Below are positions 1 to 9,600 of a DNA stretch of 32,168 nt, in pieces. Both the position numbers and the translations under genes were made by a program. Location: positions 1 through 32,168 of the forward strand of contig JAGAAW010000116.1 in assembly GCA_017615055.1 (NCBI GenBank), written 5' to 3'. Positions within the stretch are counted from its first letter, which is position 1, and each line of letters opens with the position of its first letter. A model generated the notes under the pieces. That model made no database searches, was not told the DNA's origin, and saw only the letters and a list, made by a program, of their open reading frames with translations. This stretch comes from Fibrobacter sp. GTDB lineage: Bacteria > Fibrobacterota > Fibrobacteria > Fibrobacterales > Fibrobacteraceae.

Positions 1-1
1 C

Positions 2-2395
2 AACGACGGCGCACTCTTCGCTACGAAGAATGCGAAGTCGGCCTATTACGCAGCGAATGATTCTGTTTACACCGCGGGTGACAGCAGTCTGGTACGTTTG
101 ATTTGCGACGCCTCGGGTACAACACCCGCATGGCGCTTTGCGACTGACTTCGAGAAGGATGTCGCTGCACTTTGCGCCGACTTGCCCGAGGATACGGCGG
201 TTGTCGGCATGATTAACACTGGATTCGTGTATGTGAAGGAAAAAGGCGACTGGCGTCGCGGTACTGACTTGGACATGTTGTTGGACTTCAGCTGTGTTGA
301 CGGCGTCAAGAATTACACCACATATACTGCCGATGCGACCGACACTACTTGGTATATATGCGTGCTCGATGGCGGCAAGTTGGACGGCTACACCATCCCG
401 ACGTCCTGGAGGCTTGCTAAAGAATCCGAGGCCGATACCGCACAGTTCGACATTCCAGAGACTGCGGCGGATTCCATCAAGCAGGGCCATATCAACAAGG
501 GACGTTTCTTCGTGTACGAAAAAGACGAATGGCGACGTGGTACCGAGAATGATTACCTGCTGGGCAAGGCCTGCCTTGCCGATATGGAAGACAAGGTTTA
601 CTACATAGATGAACAGTATTACACCTGTACGAAAGAAAGGAAACTCCAGTTCGATGGCGTTGTTGTCAACAATACTTGGCGCGATTCTAAGGCCGAAGAG
701 GCTGATACATTTGGTTGGTCTGCTCCGACGTCAGGGCCAGACTCCGTAAGAACGGGCAACATTGACAAAACGCGCTATTACGTTTATGAGGATGGATGGC
801 GTTTCGGCACATACCTTGACATGGACCTAGGTCCCTGTACCAGCCAGCAAATCGATAAAGTGGTGAAGTCGTCTGATGATGTGTGGTACAAATGTGTTAA
901 TGGTGGAAGCACTCTTGTTGGTGGTAAGCCCGTGGCTAGGGAATGGCGCAAGGCTACCGACTTCGAAGTTGATACAGATTCGCTTTCGGTGACAGCGAGG
1001 GTCGGCACATATTCCGAAGGTCCTGTAAATAAGAACCTGCACTATGTAAAGGATTCTGCTGGCTGGAGACCTGCGACGGATTTAGAAAATTCAGGCCTTG
1101 ATGCGTGTACCAAAACGCAAAAGGATAGTGTCAAGTCGACTAGGGCTGGAGAATGGTACAAGTGTACAAATGATCTTGGTACCACCATTGACGGATTCGT
1201 TGTTAATTATACTTGGCGCAAGGCAACTAACATTGAAAGGGATACTGTGGGCTGGGGCCGCAATGACGCCGCTGAAGGGGATGTCAAACCAGGTGAAATC
1301 AATGGAAACATGGTATATGTTTTTGAAACTAAAAATGGAATTGGAGCGTGGCGGCATGGAACATCACTAGATGCGTCTCTCGGCCTAAGCTGTATCCAGT
1401 CACGCAAGGATACGCTTTTGGAATTTTCGTCACTTGAATGGTACAAGTGCGTCGGCGATACCAATGTTTCGTATGAAGAGTCCAACTGGACTAGCGTATG
1501 GCGCAGGGCCACGGACCTTGAAATAGATATGAGTTATTGGAATGAAAACAAAAAGGAAAATGGCACCCTTTTGAAAGGCTCCTTTACTGGAAGGATCATG
1601 GTATGGGATGATGGTACTCTCAGAGAAGCGAATGATGTAGAAATTGGATGGAATAAGGGCTGTGTGAAGGCTCGGTACGGTAGAGTAGATACGTTGTCAA
1701 GTGGGTTGGGACACACCTGTAGTGATACGGGGTGGTCCAAAAAGGGAACATTTAAGGATGATCGTGATGGCAAGATTTACAAGGGTGTGAAAATAGGGAC
1801 GCAAGTTTGGATGGCTGAGAACTTGAACTATGATTACAAAGTGTCTATAGATGATGAACGTGTTTCTTTTGGTCATTTCTGCTACGATGATTTAAGTAGT
1901 AACTGCGATAAGTATGGCCGCCTTTATCTGTGGAGTACCGCTATGGATTCTGCTGGGACATGGGCATATGGTTTGGTGGGGCGTGGAATTCCAAATGGAT
2001 GTGGCTACGGAAGCACTTGTACGTTAGATCATCCTGTTAAAGGAGTTTGTCCTCATGGTTGGCATTTGCCAAATTTGGCGGATTGGGCAACGTTGTATGA
2101 TTATGCGGGGGGAATTATGAAGGCGGGATATACTCTTCAATCTACTGAAGGATGGACATATAATAGAGGTTGGGATCTTTATGGCTTTTCTGTGCTTGGT
2201 GGAGGGTATGGATATGCAGATGGAACATATTCGTCTGAAGGGACTGGAACGCATTTTTGGACCTCTGTAGAAGTTGATTCAACGGAGGCGCGTATCATAT
2301 ATTTCGCAAATTCTGCACGGTTGAACGAGAGTATTATAAGGGAGAATAGGGCTGCTTATGTCCGTTGTATTAAGAACAATGCCAATGACAATTAG
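2..2395 (+). CDS. FISUMP-domain modular surface lipoprotein, copy 1 (5' end outside window)
   Basis: The reading frame is open from the first complete codon of the window, and those residues match the paralogue at 2504-5716 (SAYYAA-DSVYT-GDSSLVRLICDAS), so the gene starts upstream and a TTG at 98 is not the start. The signal peptide, collagen-like stalk and middle domain seen in the two paralogues should therefore lie outside the window. From 131 to 1771 there are six modules of about 75-95 residues. Each opens with WR-x-A-T-like residues, has a central YVY/YVK then WR-x-GT-x-LD, and ends C...WYxC. The last 207 residues (from 1772) form a FISUMP domain with WMAENLNY, YGRLY-W, GCGYGSTC, GVCPHGWHLP and YVRCIKN. 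Family function is unknown; a surface-exposed binding or structural role is inference. The FISUMP-encoding DNA is visibly more AT-rich than the module DNA. A terminator follows at 2443. Confidence 0.9.
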   Translation, partial: NDGALFATKNAKSAYYAANDSVYTAGDSSLVRLICDASGTTPAWRFATDFEKDVAALCADLPEDTAVVGMINTGFVYVKEKGDWRRGTDLDMLLDFSCVDGVKNYTTYTADATDTTWYICVLDGGKLDGYTIPTSWRLAKESEADTAQFDIPETAADSIKQGHINKGRFFVYEKDEWRRGTENDYLLGKACLADMEDKVYYIDEQYYTCTKERKLQFDGVVVNNTWRDSKAEEADTFGWSAPTSGPDSVRTGNIDKTRYYVYEDGWRFGTYLDMDLGPCTSQQIDKVVKSSDDVWYKCVNGGSTLVGGKPVAREWRKATDFEVDTDSLSVTARVGTYSEGPVNKNLHYVKDSAGWRPATDLENSGLDACTKTQKDSVKSTRAGEWYKCTNDLGTTIDGFVVNYTWRKATNIERDTVGWGRNDAAEGDVKPGEINGNMVYVFETKNGIGAWRHGTSLDASLGLSCIQSRKDTLLEFSSLEWYKCVGDTNVSYEESNWTSVWRRATDLEIDMSYWNENKKENGTLLKGSFTGRIMVWDDGTLREANDVEIGWNKGCVKARYGRVDTLSSGLGHTCSDTGWSKKGTFKDDRDGKIYKGVKIGTQVWMAENLNYDYKVSIDDERVSFGHFCYDDLSSNCDKYGRLYLWSTAMDSAGTWAYGLVGRGIPNGCGYGSTCTLDHPVKGVCPHGWHLPNLADWATLYDYAGGIMKAGYTLQSTEGWTYNRGWDLYGFSVLGGGYGYADGTYSSEGTGTHFWTSVEVDSTEARIIYFANSARLNESIIRENRAAYVRCIKNNANDN
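131..1771 (+). repeat. Array of six WR/Cys-pair modules in FISUMP copy 1
   Basis: Protein-level tandem repeats. Modules begin at WRFAT, WRLAK, WRDSK, WRKAT, WRKAT and WRRAT. Each carries a second WR-x-GT-x-LD motif and, except in the more divergent last unit, one Cys after the LD motif and one in WYxC/YYTC. The last unit instead has REANDVE, GCV and HTCSDTGW. Two Cys per unit suggest one disulfide per module in the envelope (inference). Confidence 0.8.
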
Positions 2396-2442
2396 CGCAG
2401 AGCGCCCCGGACGCACCTGCATCTAGGACACCTGAAAAACTG

Positions 2443-2476
2443 AAGCCTCCCTCAGGAGGCTTTCGTTTTTTTACAT
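2443..2476 (+). terminator. Rho-independent terminator after FISUMP copy 1
   Basis: An 8-bp stem, AAGCCTCC (2443-2450) with GGAGGCTT (2455-2462), has a CTCA loop and is followed by a T-rich tract. It lies 47 bases after the stop of copy 1 and before the ribosome binding site of copy 2, so copies 1 and 2 are probably not a simple read-through operon. Confidence 0.85.
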
Positions 2477-2503
2477 TTTCTTTGAAAATAAAAAGGAACT
2501 CTT

Positions 2504-5500
2504 ATGAAGCCTTTCATGTCGTCATCCTCGCCCATTCGGCTTGCTCAGGGCAGGCTCCAGCGAGGATCCATACATTTCTCCCTTGCCCTTACAGCATTCC
2601 TCCTCGCAGCGTGCGGTGACGACATCACCGAACAGTATAATGCCAACGTTGGAGCTGTCGAAACCAGCAAGGACTTGCCCGAGTGTACCAAGGATATCGC
2701 GGGCCAGACGGCCTTCGTTTCCGAGACTCACGAGTTCCTTGGCTGCGACGGCAGCGGGTGGCAGAGCCTGAGCGCAAGCACGGTAAGCGTGGGCGACAAT
2801 GTGTGCATGTCCAAGAGCCTTTCTGATGATTCTGGCTTCGAAATTTTCTGTAATGGGGAATCCATCGGTACCGTGAAGAACGGTGTTGCCGGTAAGGACG
2901 GCGTCGATGGTAAGGACGGTGCGGACGGCGAACCTGGCGCAAAGGGCGATAAAGGCGACAAGGGCGACGACGGTAAGAATGGCACCAATGGTAAAAATGG
3001 CACTAACGGTATAAACGGCACCGGCTGTGAAATTACAGAATCTACTGCACTCACCGCGACGATTGCGTGCGGCTCCGAGACATTCACGATGGACCTGACG
3101 GGCTACGTGGAACAGCCCGCGGAATGCGATGCAACCCTGTACGAGGACTGCACCGGCTCGCTGGACAACGTGGAACTCAGTGGCGTAAGCCAGAAGGGTC
3201 CGTTCGTTACCGGTACGGACATTACGGCATATGAACTAGAGAACGGCCGCTCGCTCAAACAGACAGGTAAGACCTTCGGCGGCAAGATTGAGCGCGCTGA
3301 CGGTACCTTTGACATCAAGACGGTCAAGCTCAAGAGTACGTTTGCGTACCTCGTTGCCGACGGCTTCTACCGCAACGAGGTGACGGGCGAGAACAGCGCC
3401 GCGACTATCAAGCTGCGTGCATTGACTAACCTTCAGGGACGTACCAATGCAAACATCAACCTGGTCACGCATCTCGAGTATGACCGCGTGCAGCGCCTCG
3501 TCACCAAGGAAGATTCTACGGTACTGAAGGCCAAGAAGGCTGCAGAAAAGGAAATCTTTGCGGCGTTCAATATTGACAGCAAGGATTTCAAGGGCTTTGC
3601 GGAGGACTTCAACATCCTCGAGGAAGGCGACGGCAACGCGGCCCTGCTTGCAATATCTGCAATGCTCCAGGGCGACCGCAACGAGTCTGAACTTACGTCT
3701 CTCTTGGCCGCCCTCAGTGTAGACCTGGGCGATAACGGTAAGTGGGATAACCAAAAGCAGCGTGCGCAGGTTGCCGACTGGGCCATGAAAAAGGATATCG
3801 AGGGCGGGCTTGCCACGATACGTAAAAACATCAAGGCATGGAAGCTGCGTGATAGCGAGCCGCCCGCATTCGAAACCCACGTGACGAACTTTTGGATGAC
3901 TGAACTTGACGTTGGCGAATGTGGCGATGGCAATGAGGGCGAAATCTTCGCCATCAAGAACAAGAAGTCTGCCTACTACGCAGCGAAGGATTCTGTTTAC
4001 ACCGAAGGCGATAGCAGCCTTGTGCGCCTGATTTGCGATGCTTCTGGCGAAATTCCCGCTTGGCGTTTCGCTAGCGATACCGAAAAGGATGTCGCGGCAC
4101 TTGCGAAGGATTTGCCTGCCGACACTGCCGTTGCAGGCAAAATAAACACGGACTTTGTGTACGTGAAGAGTGGCGACTCTTGGTTCCGCGGCACCGAACT
4201 TGATGCAAAATTCAAAGCCTGCGTTGAGTCCAACAGGGGCATGACCGACAGCCTCATTGTAAAGCATGAGCCTGTGTGGTACATTTGTGATTTTGGTGAT
4301 GATGCTTCCGTTCCCTTCGCCTGGCGCGAGGCAACGACTGCCGAAGCCGATACAGCGCTTTTCGGTATTCCTCAAAAACAGAAGGACTCCGTCAAGATTG
4401 GCAACATAAACAAGTCGCACTACTACGTTTATGATAACAATGGGTGGCGCTTTGGCACGGATTTGGATATGGCTCTTGGTGTTTGTAATACGAAAAAGTT
4501 GAATACCTTGGCTAATTTGGATGGTGCTGTGAACGACCCCAATGCATGGTATATCTGTGTCAGTAACGAGTATGCTGTCGTTGAAGACTACCGCCTGCCG
4601 GCAACATGGAGAAAGGCGACCAACTACGAAATGGACACTAACGGGTGGGGAAAAGCGGCCCCGGGAAAAGTAGATTCTGGGAAAGTTAACAAGAACCTGA
4701 CATACGTTTACGAAGGCAACGCTTGGCGCTTGGGTACAAGGCTGGACCGTTATCTTAAAAAGGGCTGCATCCAGAACTACAAGGACACCTTGGTGCAAAA
4801 GGCTGGCTTGGAATGGTACACTTGCGTGGCCGATACTGCGGATGACTTGAGTTGGTCCATGGAATGGCGCAGGATTGCTGACACGGAACTGGATTTGACG
4901 TACTGGAATTACTTCAAGAATACTGTCGGAACGATTCTGACGGCCCCCTCTGGGAAAATTCGCGTGTGGGATGCCGATACGCTCAGGGAACCGAACAGAA
5001 CAGAGGATTCTGTGGGAAGGGCCTGCGTGAAGGAAATGCAAAATGGTACATATGACTTGCTGAATAATGAGCCGTATTTATGTACAAATACGGGATGGGA
5101 TTTAAGTGTTCTCAGGTATAGGGATTTGCGCAATTCTAAACTTTACAGGGTTGTAAAGATAGGTGCGCAAATCTGGATGGCGGAGAACCTGAACTACAAT
5201 GTGGAAAACAGTTACTGTTACTATAACAACTCAGACACTTGTACCAAGTACGGCCGCCTTTACACATGGGCGGCGGCCATGGACAGCGTCGGCAAGTATA
5301 GCACGAGTGGCAAGGGCTGCGGCTATGGCTCGACATGCCAGCCGACTTATCCGGTGAGAGGCGTATGCCCCGAAGGGTGGCATCTGCCTGATTCCACGGA
5401 ATGGAACAAACTAATTCATATTGTTCCTGTTTGGTCCAACGCGGGCAAGAATCTAAAGGCTGCGTATGACTGGAGATATCTCGAACAATACTATGGCACG

Positions 5501-5716
5501 GATAATTACTTGTTTACGGCGTTGCCTGCCGGCTTCAGGCTAGCTAGTGGAGAATACAACCATCTCCACAACTACACGTATTACTGGAGTTCTACTGAGG
5601 ATGATCGCGGCAGCGCGTACAGCATGCGTCTGTACTACGGCAGTAGTGATGCGTCGCTGGTCAAAGACGACAGCAACAAATCCGCCGCTTTCTCTGTCCG
5701 TTGCATCAAAAATTAG
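2504..5716 (+). CDS. FISUMP-domain modular surface lipoprotein, copy 2
   Basis: 1070 residues. The ATG at 2504 is preceded by AAGGA at 2493-2497. A hydrophobic segment ends in lipobox L34-A-A-C37, so lipidation and outer-membrane anchoring are expected. The n-region (residues about 6-22) is unusually long and is encoded by a dispersed DNA repeat. Domains: short conserved Cys-containing region (50-125); collagen-like Gly-X-Y stalk (about 127-174); conserved middle domain starting GVSQKGPF, with NLVTHLEYDRVQRL (about 225-510); four WR/Cys-pair modules (520-878); FISUMP domain (879-1070) with WMAENLNY, YGRLYTW, GCGYGSTC, GVCPEGWHLP and FSVRCIKN. Role unknown; by layout it is a stalked, disulfide-rich surface protein, possibly for attachment (inference). 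Long stretches of its 5' half are nearly identical in DNA to copy 3. No convincing terminator was seen downstream. Confidence 0.92.
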   Translation: MKPFMSSSSPIRLAQGRLQRGSIHFSLALTAFLLAACGDDITEQYNANVGAVETSKDLPECTKDIAGQTAFVSETHEFLGCDGSGWQSLSASTVSVGDNVCMSKSLSDDSGFEIFCNGESIGTVKNGVAGKDGVDGKDGADGEPGAKGDKGDKGDDGKNGTNGKNGTNGINGTGCEITESTALTATIACGSETFTMDLTGYVEQPAECDATLYEDCTGSLDNVELSGVSQKGPFVTGTDITAYELENGRSLKQTGKTFGGKIERADGTFDIKTVKLKSTFAYLVADGFYRNEVTGENSAATIKLRALTNLQGRTNANINLVTHLEYDRVQRLVTKEDSTVLKAKKAAEKEIFAAFNIDSKDFKGFAEDFNILEEGDGNAALLAISAMLQGDRNESELTSLLAALSVDLGDNGKWDNQKQRAQVADWAMKKDIEGGLATIRKNIKAWKLRDSEPPAFETHVTNFWMTELDVGECGDGNEGEIFAIKNKKSAYYAAKDSVYTEGDSSLVRLICDASGEIPAWRFASDTEKDVAALAKDLPADTAVAGKINTDFVYVKSGDSWFRGTELDAKFKACVESNRGMTDSLIVKHEPVWYICDFGDDASVPFAWREATTAEADTALFGIPQKQKDSVKIGNINKSHYYVYDNNGWRFGTDLDMALGVCNTKKLNTLANLDGAVNDPNAWYICVSNEYAVVEDYRLPATWRKATNYEMDTNGWGKAAPGKVDSGKVNKNLTYVYEGNAWRLGTRLDRYLKKGCIQNYKDTLVQKAGLEWYTCVADTADDLSWSMEWRRIADTELDLTYWNYFKNTVGTILTAPSGKIRVWDADTLREPNRTEDSVGRACVKEMQNGTYDLLNNEPYLCTNTGWDLSVLRYRDLRNSKLYRVVKIGAQIWMAENLNYNVENSYCYYNNSDTCTKYGRLYTWAAAMDSVGKYSTSGKGCGYGSTCQPTYPVRGVCPEGWHLPDSTEWNKLIHIVPVWSNAGKNLKAAYDWRYLEQYYGTDNYLFTALPAGFRLASGEYNHLHNYTYYWSSTEDDRGSAYSMRLYYGSSDASLVKDDSNKSAAFSVRCIKN
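2521..2569. repeat. Dispersed GTCATCC-type repeat inside the signal-peptide coding region
   Basis: A 49-bp element starts GTCATCCTCGC and ends GCGAGGATCC; ATCCTCGC (2524-2531) and GCGAGGAT (2560-2567) are perfect inverted ends. It has the same form and length as the intergenic element at 5811-5859. It lies in frame without a stop and encodes most of the n-region of FISUMP copy 2. Confidence 0.75.
2882..3025 (+). repeat. Collagen-like Gly-X-Y repeat in FISUMP copy 2
   Basis: About 16 Gly-X-Y triplets (residues 127-174), first of GKDG and GDKGD type, then of GKNGTNG type. This is the pattern of bacterial collagen-like stalks. The DNA is a degenerate 9-18 bp repeat. Confidence 0.85.
4061..5137 (+). 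repeat. Array of four WR/Cys-pair modules in FISUMP copy 2
   Basis: Modules open at WRFAS, WREAT, WRKAT and WRRIA. The first three contain WR-x-GT-type residues (WFRGT in the first), an LD motif and C...WYxC. The last is the divergent REPN/GRACV form that always precedes the FISUMP domain. Confidence 0.8.
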
Positions 5717-5810
5717 CAAGCCGAGTGATCAAACTTATTATTGGCTTCCTTCTGAATCCTCGATTATGGTTATCACTGGGCATTGGTATTAAAACACGTT
5801 CTAGACAAAA

Positions 5811-5859
5811 GATCCCCAGCCATGCTTCGACTATGCTCAGCACAGGCGCCGGGGATGAC
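5811..5859. repeat. Dispersed GTCATCC-type repeat (intergenic)
   Basis: A 49-bp element that reads on the minus strand from GTCATCCCCGG to CTGGGGATC, with inverted ends ATCCCC/GGGGAT. It sits between the convergent ends of FISUMP copy 2 and the yciO-like gene and could act as a structured 3' end for either. Confidence 0.65.
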
Positions 5860-5876
5860 AATTGAAGTGATTAGAC

Positions 5877-6470
5877 TTACGGGTCTAGCAGTTCGCCGCG
5901 GATGACTTCGACGTTGTCGCCGATGAGGCTTATGATGTTCGTCGGGTTGATCTCTATCGGGCCGCAGTCGACCATCATCTCGACGGAATGCTCGAAGGTC
6001 TTCCAGATTTCGTCGGTATCGAAAATGTCCTCTTCGCTGAGTTTCGCCGCCGTGCTGAGGATGGGCTTGTCGAAATGCTGGAAGAGTTCCTTGAAAAACG
6101 GGTGCGTCGGCATACGGATGCCGATTTCGGGGCGCTTCACGTCGAGTCTGCGGGCAATGTGCGGGTCGGCGGGCAGAATGAACGTGTAGGGGCCGGGCAC
6201 GCGCGGCTTCATGATGTTGAACGCAAAGTTGTCGATGCGGGCGTACTCGGTCGCGCTGCGGATATCGGGTACAATGAGCGCCATGAAGAACTTCTTCATC
6301 GGCTTCTTGAGGGCGTAAAGCTTGTGGATGGCCTTCGGGGATTCGGCGTTGCAGCCGATGGCGTAGCCCGATTCGGTGGGGTAGAGCACTAGGGCGTCGT
6401 CCTCGAGGGCGGCGGCAGCGAGTTTCACGATTCTCGCCTGCGGGTTCTGTGGATGAACTTCAAAACGCAT
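5877..6470 (-). CDS. yciO: YciO-like Sua5/YrdC-family protein
   Basis: 197 residues from the ATG at 6470. An upstream in-frame extension is rejected because it crosses the divergent promoter region and adds non-conserved residues. The protein follows E. coli YciO closely: HPQNPQ at the N-terminus, LYPTESGYAIGC, then FAFNIMKPRVPGPYTFIL, GIRMPTHP, and a PTNIISL...VIRGE ending. The fold binds ATP and RNA in relatives (TsaC/Sua5 make threonylcarbamoyl-AMP for tRNA t6A); the exact job of YciO is less settled. It is transcribed against the flanking FISUMP genes, so it interrupts the paralogue cluster. No Shine-Dalgarno precedes the ATG, and a TATATT lies only 6 bases upstream, so the message may be leaderless. 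Confidence 0.87.
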   Translation of the reverse strand: MRFEVHPQNPQARIVKLAAAALEDDALVLYPTESGYAIGCNAESPKAIHKLYALKKPMKKFFMALIVPDIRSATEYARIDNFAFNIMKPRVPGPYTFILPADPHIARRLDVKRPEIGIRMPTHPFFKELFQHFDKPILSTAAKLSEEDIFDTDEIWKTFEHSVEMMVDCGPIEINPTNIISLIGDNVEVIRGELLDP

Positions 6471-6566
6471 GGCGATAATATAAAAATTTATTTGCCTGTC
6501 TCGTCTATCATCAGTCATCCTGGATGCGTGTGCGGAAATTTTATGTATACATTTGTTATCGTCTAC

Positions 6567-6595
6567 TTGACCGGGGAATCCTTTTTTTATAAATT
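6567..6595 (+). promoter_or_regulatory. Candidate promoter for FISUMP copy 3
   Basis: TTGACC (6567-6572) is followed either after 15 bases by TATAAA or after 17 bases by TAAATT, inside the yciO/FISUMP divergent region. The resulting leader would be about 30 bases. Confidence 0.4.
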
Positions 6596-6615
6596 TATTC
6601 ACAATGGTGTTGGGG

Positions 6616-6625
6616 AAAAAGGAGG
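6616..6625 (+). promoter_or_regulatory. Strong ribosome binding site that fixes the start of FISUMP copy 3
   Basis: AAAAAGGAGG ends 4 bases before the ATG at 6630. This supports 6630 rather than the in-frame ATG at 6453, which would add an unrelated stretch ahead of the signal peptide and overlap yciO. Confidence 0.85.
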
Positions 6626-6629
6626 TCTC

Positions 6630-9600
6630 ATGAGACAGTCTCTTTCTTTCCGTGTCATTGCGGGGGCCGCACTCATTCTCTCAGCGTGCGGTGACGACAT
6701 CACCGAACTCAATGCCAACGTAGGTGCGGTAAAATCCAGCGACGACCTGCCTGCATGTACCGAAGATATCGCAGGCCAGACGGCATACATCAAGGAAACT
6801 CACGAGTTCCTCGGCTGCGATGGCAGCGAATGGCAGACCCTCAGCGCGAACACGGTGAGCGTGGGCGAAAACGTATGTACCTCCACGAGCCTCTCCGACG
6901 ATTCCGGCTTCGAGATTTTTTGTAACGGGGAATCCATCGGCAAGGTGACGAACGGTAAGGACGGAGCCGATGGCGCACCTGGCGCAAAGGGCGATAAAGG
7001 CGACGACGGTAAGAATGGCACCAACGGCACGAACGGAACTAATGGTACGAACGGCACCGGCTGTGAAATTACGGAATCTACGGCGCTTACGGCGACTATC
7101 GCATGTGGCTCCGAGACCTTCACGATGGACCTGACGGGCTACGTGGACGTGCCTGCGGAATGCGATGCCACCCTGTACGAGGACTGCACGGGCTCGCTGG
7201 ACAACGTGAACCTGGGCGGCGTGAGCCAGAAGGGACCCTTCGTTGTCGGTGCGGACATCACGGCATACGAACTCGAGAACGGTCGTAGCCTCAAGCAGAC
7301 GGGTAAGACCTTCGGTGGCAAAATCGAGAAGGCCGATGGCACGTTCGACATCAAGACCATCAAGCTCAAGAGTACGTTCGCCTACATCGTTGCCGATGGT
7401 TTCTACCGCAACGAGGTGACCGGTGAAAAGAGTGCTACGTCTATCAAGCTCCGTGCACTTACTAACCTGCAGGGCCGTACCAATGCGAACATCAACCTGG
7501 TGACCCACCTGGAATACGACCGCGTGCAGCGCCTTGTAACAAAGGAAGATTCCACCGTGCTTAAAGCCAAGATGGCCGCCGAGAGTGAAATCTTTGCGGC
7601 GTTCGGCATCGACAATTCCGGTTTCAAGGGCTTTGCGGAAGACTTCAACATCCTCGAGGAGGGCGACGGCAACGCGGCCCTGCTTGCAATTTCCGTGATG
7701 CTGCAGGGCGACCGCACCGAGGCTGAACTTTCCACGCTCTTGGCCTCGCTCAGTGTGGACCTGGGCGATAACGGCGAATGGGACAACCTGCGTGAACGCG
7801 CACAGGTTGCGGACTGGGCCATGAAGAAAACCCTTTCGAAAGAAGGCCTGGCCGCTATCCGCGCAAACGTGGAAGGCTGGAAGTTGGGCTCGGGCAAGGT
7901 TCCGGCGTTCGAAAAGCACGTGACGTATTTCTGGCAACAGGAACTGGACGTTGGTGAATGTTCTGAAACCAACAAGAATGCAATCAAGGCCATTGGCAAT
8001 AAGTACTCCACCTATTACGCCCAGAAGGATTCCGTGGCGAGCGAGGGTGACCAGAGTGCAGAACGCCTGATTTGTACGGCTGATGGCAATGCGTTTGCCT
8101 GGCGGTTTGCTACGGATATCGAGAAGAATACTGCCGCTGTCAGCGAACCGAGCGAGGGCATGGCCAAGCAGGGCTTTATCGACACGCTCAACGTTTACGT
8201 GTACGAAGACGGCAAATGGCGTGCCGGAACCGGTCTGGACATCAAGTTGGGGAGCTGCGTTGCCAGTAACCTTGGCACGATGAAGAATGCTGGCACCAAT
8301 CATGTTGACGCATGGTATGTTTGCGATGATCAACCCACTGCATGGCGCGAGGCTACTACTGCCGAGGCCGACACGGCAGGCTTCGGTGTTCCCGGCGAGG
8401 GCGAGTCTATTGTTAAAATCGGGAATGTGAACAAGTCGCTCTATTACGTTTATGATGATACCTCGGGCAAGGGCGATTACGTGTGGCGCTATGGAACAAA
8501 ACTCGACATAGATGCAGGCCTTGGCCCGTGCGTATCTGCCCGGCTGAATGAACTTGCTAGGCTGAAAGATGTGGAGGGTTCCAATGGCTGGTATGTCTGT
8601 GTGGACGATGAATACGAGATGGTCGAAGGCTACCGCATCCCTACGGTGTGGAGGAAGGCGAACAACTTTGAAATGGATACGCGCAATCTCTCTACAACGG
8701 AACCGGTGGGAACGTATGCCCAGGGCGATGTGAACGAGAACCTGTTCTACGTAAAGGAAGCGTATGGCTGGAGGCCCGCGACGGACTTGGAGAAGGATAG
8801 CCTTAAGGCCTGTACTTCTGCACAGGAAGGCCGTATCGCGCAAAGCGGCGCAAAGAGCAGGGAAAGTTGGTTCAAGTGTACGAACGAGAACTCGGCGGTT
8901 ATCGATACGTTCAGGGTGGCCTACACCTGGCGCAAGGCGACCAACCTCGAAAAGGATACTTATGGCTGGGCAACTGCTAATGATGGCGATTTTAGGAACG
9001 GCTCAGTTAACGATAACCTGACGTACGTTTTTGAAGATGGTAAGTGGCGGCAGGGCACAAGGATGGACAGCATACTCCACAAGGGCTGTGTCATGAACCG
9101 CAAGGATACCTTGATCCAGCAGTCGGCCCTCCTGTGGTACAAGTGCTTTGCTGATACTGCGGACGATTTGACCTGGACGATGGCGTGGCACAGGATTGCG
9201 GACACCGAACTGGATGAAGCCTACTGGAACTACTACAAAAGAGATATTGGAAGGATTATGGAAGGCCCTTTCTCCAAGAAAAAAGTGGTGTGGGATAAAG
9301 GTGTGTTCAGAGAGCCGAACGAAACGGAACTCGCCTGGGGCAAGGGCTGCGTGAGTGATATGTATGCCGGTACAGAAAACGGCCATGCGGTGGATACTTT
9401 GTCAAATGGTCTGGCGTACACCTGCAGCGAAACTGGATGGTCTAGATTAGGAACATTTAGAGATAAGCGTGATGCCCAAATATACAAGGGTGTGAAGATA
9501 GGGGACCAGACCTGGATGGCGGAAAACTTGAATTTTGCTTATACATATAAGACAGATTCAACAGGAGGATCGATGTTTAGTGGTTTTGATATTAATCCTC

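Noticed and set aside
3236-5041. 601-codon open frame antisense to FISUMP copy 2
   Set aside because: It is open because of codon composition of the sense gene; its product is low-complexity with no domain, and the sense frame has clear motifs. The same shadow appears antisense to copy 3 (6681-8843).
6453-6629. Upstream start for FISUMP copy 3
   Set aside because: A strong ribosome site and a normal lipoprotein signal peptide mark 6630; the extension overlaps yciO and the promoter.
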